Origin: Pricia mediterranea
GTDB taxonomy: Bacteria > Bacteroidota > Bacteroidia > Flavobacteriales > Flavobacteriaceae
Reading direction: 5' to 3'
DNA length: 64,000 nucleotides
Assembly (NCBI RefSeq): GCF_032248455.1
Contig: NZ_JAVTTP010000001.1
Span: 558,001 to 622,000, forward strand
The notes beneath the pieces are model-generated. The model did not search any database and was not told where the DNA came from. It worked only from the letters and a program-made list of their open reading frames with translations. How positions within the stretch are numbered: position 1 is the first letter of the stretch; each line of letters starts with the position of its first letter. A program made the translations under genes and the position numbers. Shown here in pieces: positions 60,036 through 64,000 of this stretch.

Positions 60036-61226
60036 TCAAGAGATAACCCCTGACCCCACCAGTTCGTCTTCCAAGTACCAGGCGACAAACTGTCCTTCGG
60101 TGATGGCCGACTGCTTTTCCTGAAAATCCACATACAAGCCGCCGTCAATTTTGTACAGGGTAGCTTTTTGCAAGGGCTGCCGATAGCGGATCCGCGCCAT
60201 TACCTCCATAGTCTCATCGACTCTAAGTGCCAAATCCGACCGGACCCAGTGCAACTCGTCATCGGTAACGAACAGCGTTCTTCGGTAGAGGCCGGGATGC
60301 GCTTTGCCCTGCCCCGTATAGATGATATTTTCGTCCACGTCGGTATCGATCACGAAAAGCGGTTCTTTGGTGCCCCCGACATTCAGACCCTTACGTTGGC
60401 CCTTGGTATAAAAGTGGGCACCTTGGTGCTCGCCCACTACCCTACCATCCTCTTTGTGGTATAAAGGCTTTTGGGCATGGTAGGCCAGTTCGTCCGACGT
60501 TCCCTTGAATTCCGGAGCGCTAGCATGATACCGAGCGATATCTGAAGGCACCTCGACGATAACCCCTTTTTTGGGCTTCAGTTTTTGCTGTAGGAAGTCC
60601 GGAAGCCGCACCTTCCCGATAAAACAGAGTCCCTGTGAGTCTTTCTTATCCGCCGTGATCAGGTCGTTGTCAGCCGCAATCTGCCGTACTTCGGGTTTGG
60701 TCAGCTCCCCGATGGGAAACAGCGTTTTGGCTAGTTGCTGTTGGGAAAGCTGGCACAAAAAATAGGATTGGTCCTTATTGGTATCCTTCCCTGCAAAAAG
60801 TTGGAAAGTCTCGGTTCCGTCAGAATTTTTCAGGATTCCTTTCCGACAGTAATGTCCCGTAGCTACAAAATCGGCTCCCAACTGCAGCGCGATTTTCAGA
60901 AAAACGTCGAATTTTATTTCTCGATTGCATAGCACATCGGGATTAGGTGTGCGCCCCCTTTCGTACTCGGCGAACATATAATCGACGATCCGCTCTTTGT
61001 ATTCCCTGCTTAAATCGACGGTCTGAAATGGAATACCCAATTTTTCCGCGACGATCAGCGCATCGTTACTATCCTCCAACCAAGGGCATTCCTCGGAAAT
61101 CGTCACCGAGTCATCGTGCCAATTCTTCATAAAGAGCCCTATGACCTCGTACCCCTGTTCTTTTAAAAGATACGCGGCCACGCTGGAATCTACCCCTCCC
61201 GAAAGTCCAATTACCACTTTTTTCAT
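60036..61226 (-). CDS. mnmA: tRNA-specific 2-thiouridylase MnmA
   Basis: A protein of 396 residues. ATP-pyrophosphatase P-loop [33 protein letters not shown] (first catalytic Cys in CNREIKF), [38 protein letters not shown] (second catalytic Cys), [11 protein letters not shown]-like ([15 protein letters not shown]) and the C-terminal beta domain RIRYRQP. The enzyme makes 2-thiouridine at wobble position 34 of Lys, Glu and Gln tRNAs. ATG 61226 begins [11 protein letters not shown]; an upstream frame adds seven atypical residues. Essential-type housekeeping gene, intact. Confidence 0.97.
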   Translation of the reverse strand: MKKVVIGLSGGVDSSVAAYLLKEQGYEVIGLFMKNWHDDSVTISEECPWLEDSNDALIVAEKLGIPFQTVDLSREYKERIVDYMFAEYERGRTPNPDVLCNREIKFDVFLKIALQLGADFVATGHYCRKGILKNSDGTETFQLFAGKDTNKDQSYFLCQLSQQQLAKTLFPIGELTKPEVRQIAADNDLITADKKDSQGLCFIGKVRLPDFLQQKLKPKKGVIVEVPSDIARYHASAPEFKGTSDELAYHAQKPLYHKEDGRVVGEHQGAHFYTKGQRKGLNVGGTKEPLFVIDTDVDENIIYTGQGKAHPGLYRRTLFVTDDELHWVRSDLALRVDETMEVMARIRYRQPLQKATLYKIDGGLYVDFQEKQSAITEGQFVAWYLEDELVGSGVIS

Positions 61227-61572
61227 TTCCCTCCAATTAAAGTGCAAAATTACGAAATCTATTGTATCGACTGACCTAGTGCATGCATCGGTATCCTTAC
61301 CAAGTATGAACTAAAGAATCTCACCTATTGTCAAGGATTTTTATTCACTTCATCTCAAATCTTTATGCTTTGATAAAGAAATGCTAAACCAATCGCATGG
61401 ACAGACTTGGCGAAGTATGACTATATTTTATGTTTATCATTTATAATAAAAAGTTAAACAAAGTAATTTTCATGGAGAATAGCCTGCTATAATGTATCTT
61501 CCGATTGTTAAAGAGTTAACACTTGTTTTCTCAACTGCTAAAAAAGTTACTATTAACCTTAAATTCTATTAA
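61227..61572. other. 346-bp divergent intergenic region
   Basis: Between mnmA (minus) and the three-domain fasciclin gene (plus). No gene seen. AT-rich, with a GTTAA-related repeat (GTTAAAGAGTTAAC at 61507-61520) about 50 bp before ATG 61573, but no exact TAnnTTTG oriented toward that gene. Confidence 0.4.
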
Positions 61573-62973
61573 ATGAAAAGTGTAAATTTAAAAACGTTGT
61601 CGGCATTGTTCCTGACGCTATTCTTGTTCGTTTCCTGTAGTAATGATGACAATGGTGCACCCCAGGTCAAACCTGTCGACCCAACGCCACCCGTGGAAAG
61701 CAACACCATTGTTGATGTGGCCTCGGATACCGATGATTTAAGTACCCTTGTCGCAGCGGTGACCAAAGCAGGATTGGTAGAAACACTTCAGGGCGATGGT
61801 GCCTTTACCGTATTCGCTCCCACCAACGATGCCTTTCAAGCCTTCTTGGATGCAAATGATGATTTCTCAAGTTTGGATGACATTCCTGCCGAAGCACTCA
61901 AACAGGTGCTGCTCAATCACGTTGTGGGCGGGGAAAACAAATCATCTTCGCTAGCGACCGGTTATATCGCTTCGTCATCAACGGCCGGAGTCGATGGCAG
62001 GGCACTTAGCCTTTACGTGAACACCGCCGATGGGGTCATGGTAAATACCGCTACCGTCGCCACCGCCGATGTCGAGGCATCGAACGGGGTCGTACATATT
62101 GTCGATCAGGTTATCGGCCTACCCAATATTGTCGATCACGCGACGTACAATCCCGGGCTGACGGAACTTGTAGGGGCCCTCACCGCCGACGGCAACACGA
62201 CGTTCACCGATTTACTAAGCGCTTCCGATCAAATGTTTACGGTCTTTGCACCGGTCAACGACGGTTTTATGGCCTTCGAGAATTCCGACGGTCATGAAAT
62301 CAACAACGTGCTGTCTAACCACGTAATTTCTGGAGCAGCCCTAGCTGCAGCAGATCTTTCCAATTCGTACGGGAATACCTTAGCTGCGAACGACGATGGT
62401 GACAACTTGAGCATCTACTTCAATACGGATGACGGGGTTACCCTAAATGGGGAGAGCACGGTCGCCATAGCCGATATTGTTGCTACCAATGGTATTGTAC
62501 ACGCAGTGGATACGGTTATCGACCTTCCCACAGTGGTGGATTTTGCGGTTGCCGATAGCGGTAATTTTTCTGCCCTGGTAGGTGCCTTGACCGCTGAAGG
62601 ACAACCCGATTTCGTTTCCATTTTAAGCACCCCCTGGGGAACCGATCCTGCGCCATTTACAGTCTTTGCACCGGTAAACGGAGCTTTTGAGGCATTGGAT
62701 GCCGTACCAGAAGGTGCTGCCCTAACCGCGGTATTACAACACCATGTCATTGCGGGAGCGAACGTTGTGTCCGGAGACCTTACGGACGGACTTACAGCTG
62801 CTACCCTTGAGGGGGATGAGCTGACATTTAATGCTTCGGGGGAGACCTTTACCATCACCGATGGTGCAGGGAACGCCGGGACAAATATCGCTGTAGCGAA
62901 CGTGCAGGCCATCAACGGGGTAGTGCACGCTGTCGATACGGTCTTGATTCCTAATACTACGGAGGAAGATTAA
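61573..62973 (+). CDS. Lipoprotein with three fasciclin (FAS1) domains
   Basis: A protein of 466 residues. Lipobox LFLTLFLFVSCSND (Cys 22), a Pro/Val linker, then FAS1 domains at about 45-184, 185-319 and 320-462. Each has the H1 motif (FTVFAPTNDAFQAFL; FTVFAPVNDGFMAFE; FTVFAPVNGAFEALD) and an H2-type end (NGVVHIVDQVI; NGIVHAVDTVI; NGVVHAVDTVLIP) with a Tyr/His segment LLNHVVGG or LQHHVIAG before. Bacterial FAS1 proteins are cell-surface adhesion or scaffold proteins. A strong terminator at 63004 follows, and a homologous one-domain start lies downstream at 63386. Confidence 0.93.
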   Translation: MKSVNLKTLSALFLTLFLFVSCSNDDNGAPQVKPVDPTPPVESNTIVDVASDTDDLSTLVAAVTKAGLVETLQGDGAFTVFAPTNDAFQAFLDANDDFSSLDDIPAEALKQVLLNHVVGGENKSSSLATGYIASSSTAGVDGRALSLYVNTADGVMVNTATVATADVEASNGVVHIVDQVIGLPNIVDHATYNPGLTELVGALTADGNTTFTDLLSASDQMFTVFAPVNDGFMAFENSDGHEINNVLSNHVISGAALAAADLSNSYGNTLAANDDGDNLSIYFNTDDGVTLNGESTVAIADIVATNGIVHAVDTVIDLPTVVDFAVADSGNFSALVGALTAEGQPDFVSILSTPWGTDPAPFTVFAPVNGAFEALDAVPEGAALTAVLQHHVIAGANVVSGDLTDGLTAATLEGDELTFNASGETFTITDGAGNAGTNIAVANVQAINGVVHAVDTVLIPNTTEED

Positions 62974-63385
62974 TGCAGTTCCGTATCTGCCTTTAGTTGG
63001 AACAAATCCCGTCCAGATTTCATTTGGACGGGATTTTAATTTTTAAGGATAACGACCTCTTCATGGTACAAGGAAACCGATACCGTAACAAGTTTCCTAC
63101 CCGGATTAACACTACCCACTTCATAAATTATTAAAATTATGTTAAAGAATGTAAATGTTTTTTCTGTTTACTTATCTTGTCCATAGCTTAAACAAAATAC
63201 TTGTTTTGCAAATCAGCCGTTACGAATACTGCTGAATACATGAAGGGCCTTCCGGGGTCTAAATACTACCAAAAAACCACTTAGTAGAGGTAATGGATTT
63301 TTTTAAATGAGCTTTTTGTTTGCGACAATAAAAAAGAACTCATATCGAGTTTATTAGTTGAACACTTTATTTAAAATTATTTATT
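62974..63385. other. 412-bp intergenic region
   Basis: Holds the terminator of the first fasciclin gene, then AT-rich sequence up to the next. AACTC-ATATC-GAGTT (63340-63354) is a 15-bp dyad about 30 bp before ATG 63386. No gene seen. Confidence 0.4.
63004..63045 (+). terminator. Strong terminator after the three-domain fasciclin gene
   Basis: AAATCCCGTCCA (63004-63015) pairs with TGGACGGGATTT (63025-63036), a perfect 12-bp stem and 9-nt loop, then TAATTTTTAA. Confidence 0.9.
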
Positions 63386-64000
63386 ATGAAAAAATTGTAC
63401 TCCTGGAAAAGCATAGTGCTTTCCACAATCCTGTTCGTCGGACTATGGTCTTGCAGCGACACTAATGATGACGCGCCCGAAGTCGAAGCCCTACAGAAAA
63501 ATATTGTTGAAACCGCCCAAGCGACCGATGCCCTTAGCAGCTTGGTCGCTGCACTAGCCAAGGCGGACGAAAGGGAAGGTACCGACCTGATCGGAACGCT
63601 GAGCGGAGAGGGTCTCTTTACGGTCTTTGCCCCCACCAATGATGCCTTTGCCGCTTTGTTAGGTGGGCTCGAAGGTTTTGATTCCCTTGAGGATTTCGAA
63701 TCCGACCAAGAAAAAGCTTTGTTGGCCAATATCCTTACGTACCACGTAGTAGGTGCCAAAGCCCTCTCCACGGATCTTTCCGACGGGCAACGGCTTACGA
63801 CCGTTCAAGGGGAAGATGTGGGTATTGACCTCGACGGCAGTGTGTTCTTGGAAGATGCTACTGACGAAAACGCCCAGGTCGCCCAAGCGGATGTTATGGC
63901 CAGTAACGGTGTAGTGCACGTCATCGACAAAGTCCTGGTTCCGCAGGCGGTTCTTGATGCCCTTAACGCTGAAATGCCTTCGGAAGACCTTCAGACGCTC
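63386..64000 (+). CDS. Fasciclin-domain lipoprotein, 5' part
   Basis: The first 205 codons; continues beyond the right edge. Lipoprotein signal STILFVGLWSCSDT (Cys 21), then one FAS1 domain (about 38-185): LSSLVAALAKADEREGTDL, GLFTVFAPTNDAFAALLGG, ILTYHVVGAKALSTDLSDG and NGVVHVIDKVLVPQA. Residues after 190 (AVLDALNAEMPSEDLQTL) suggest another FAS1 domain to follow. It is a paralogue of the gene upstream and probably likewise a surface or outer-membrane-anchored protein. ATG 63386 is preceded by an A/T-rich leader. Confidence 0.9.
   Translation, partial: MKKLYSWKSIVLSTILFVGLWSCSDTNDDAPEVEALQKNIVETAQATDALSSLVAALAKADEREGTDLIGTLSGEGLFTVFAPTNDAFAALLGGLEGFDSLEDFESDQEKALLANILTYHVVGAKALSTDLSDGQRLTTVQGEDVGIDLDGSVFLEDATDENAQVAQADVMASNGVVHVIDKVLVPQAVLDALNAEMPSEDLQTL

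Noticed and set aside
1-64000. CRISPR arrays, rRNA, tRNA genes, integrase or phage genes
   Set aside because: None seen; repeat periods found are promoter-scale or protein-level repeats only.

Overview
The window looks like a chromosomal segment from a marine-type member of the Flavobacteriaceae (Bacteroidota). The evidence is the family content (GH130 phosphorylase start, CarboxypepD_reg/TonB receptor with a C-x-x-C plug, CusA-TolC fusion with a DUF6660-type small protein, metal ABC permeases fused to winged helices, PepSY-like and fasciclin lipoproteins), A-rich leaders instead of strong Shine-Dalgarno sites, and several exact matches to the Bacteroidota -7 element TAnnTTTG. No rRNA, tRNA or CRISPR array was found.

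Layout. 0-8.5 kb, minus strand: start of a GH130 enzyme, FUSC efflux-like protein, FMN glutamate-synthase-like protein, SdiA-regulated/TVP38 pair, and an OmpR-type two-component system. 8.8-13.5 kb: a small acidic repeat protein, a LytS/LytTR two-component system, and a LysR regulator with a YeiH transporter. 13.6-21.2 kb: cyclase, a frameshifted membrane protein, AraC-Ada fusion, AI-2E-type permease, outer-membrane protein, PepSY-like protein, Gre factor, DUF3124 and a TrkA-C membrane protein. 21.3-24.5 kb: MFS, amidohydrolase and deaminase, probably a nucleobase or heterocycle salvage operon. 24.5-32.1 kb: a metal uptake locus (thioredoxin, TonB receptor, DtxR-family regulator, substrate-binding protein, ATPase, two permeases). 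32.1-38.3 kb: a heavy-metal efflux locus (small Cys/His-rich protein, CusA-TolC fusion, CusB). 38.5-43.7 kb: osmotic/stress genes (BCCT carrier, Usp, GbsR-type regulator, META lipoprotein, HdeD-like protein). 43.8-51.4 kb: an oxidoreductase/amidohydrolase cluster that is visibly decaying (three broken genes) and contains an insertion sequence. 51.4-64 kb: ferritin with no normal start codon, small lipoprotein, PLP decarboxylase, cardiolipin synthase, broken LpxR-like gene, EamA exporter, TIM-barrel protein, nitronate monooxygenase, mnmA, and two fasciclin lipoproteins (the second runs off the right edge).

The strongest unexplained signals are regulatory. (1) Three promoters (GbsR-type regulator, META lipoprotein, 131-aa lipoprotein at 52.2 kb) carry GTTCG-N8-(CG/TA)AAC exactly 6 bp before a -7 element, which suggests a GbsR-type regulon. 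(2) The 5' leader of the CusA-TolC gene can fold into an 11-bp closing stem with three inner hairpins. One arm contains the stop codon of the upstream Cys/His-rich small protein and the other lies 10 nt before the cusA start, so translation of the small protein could control pump synthesis. (3) Three TTCAC boxes at an exact 21-bp period, followed by two mutually exclusive hairpins, precede the acidic repeat protein that is divergent from the two-component system. All regulatory assignments are inferences from sequence.
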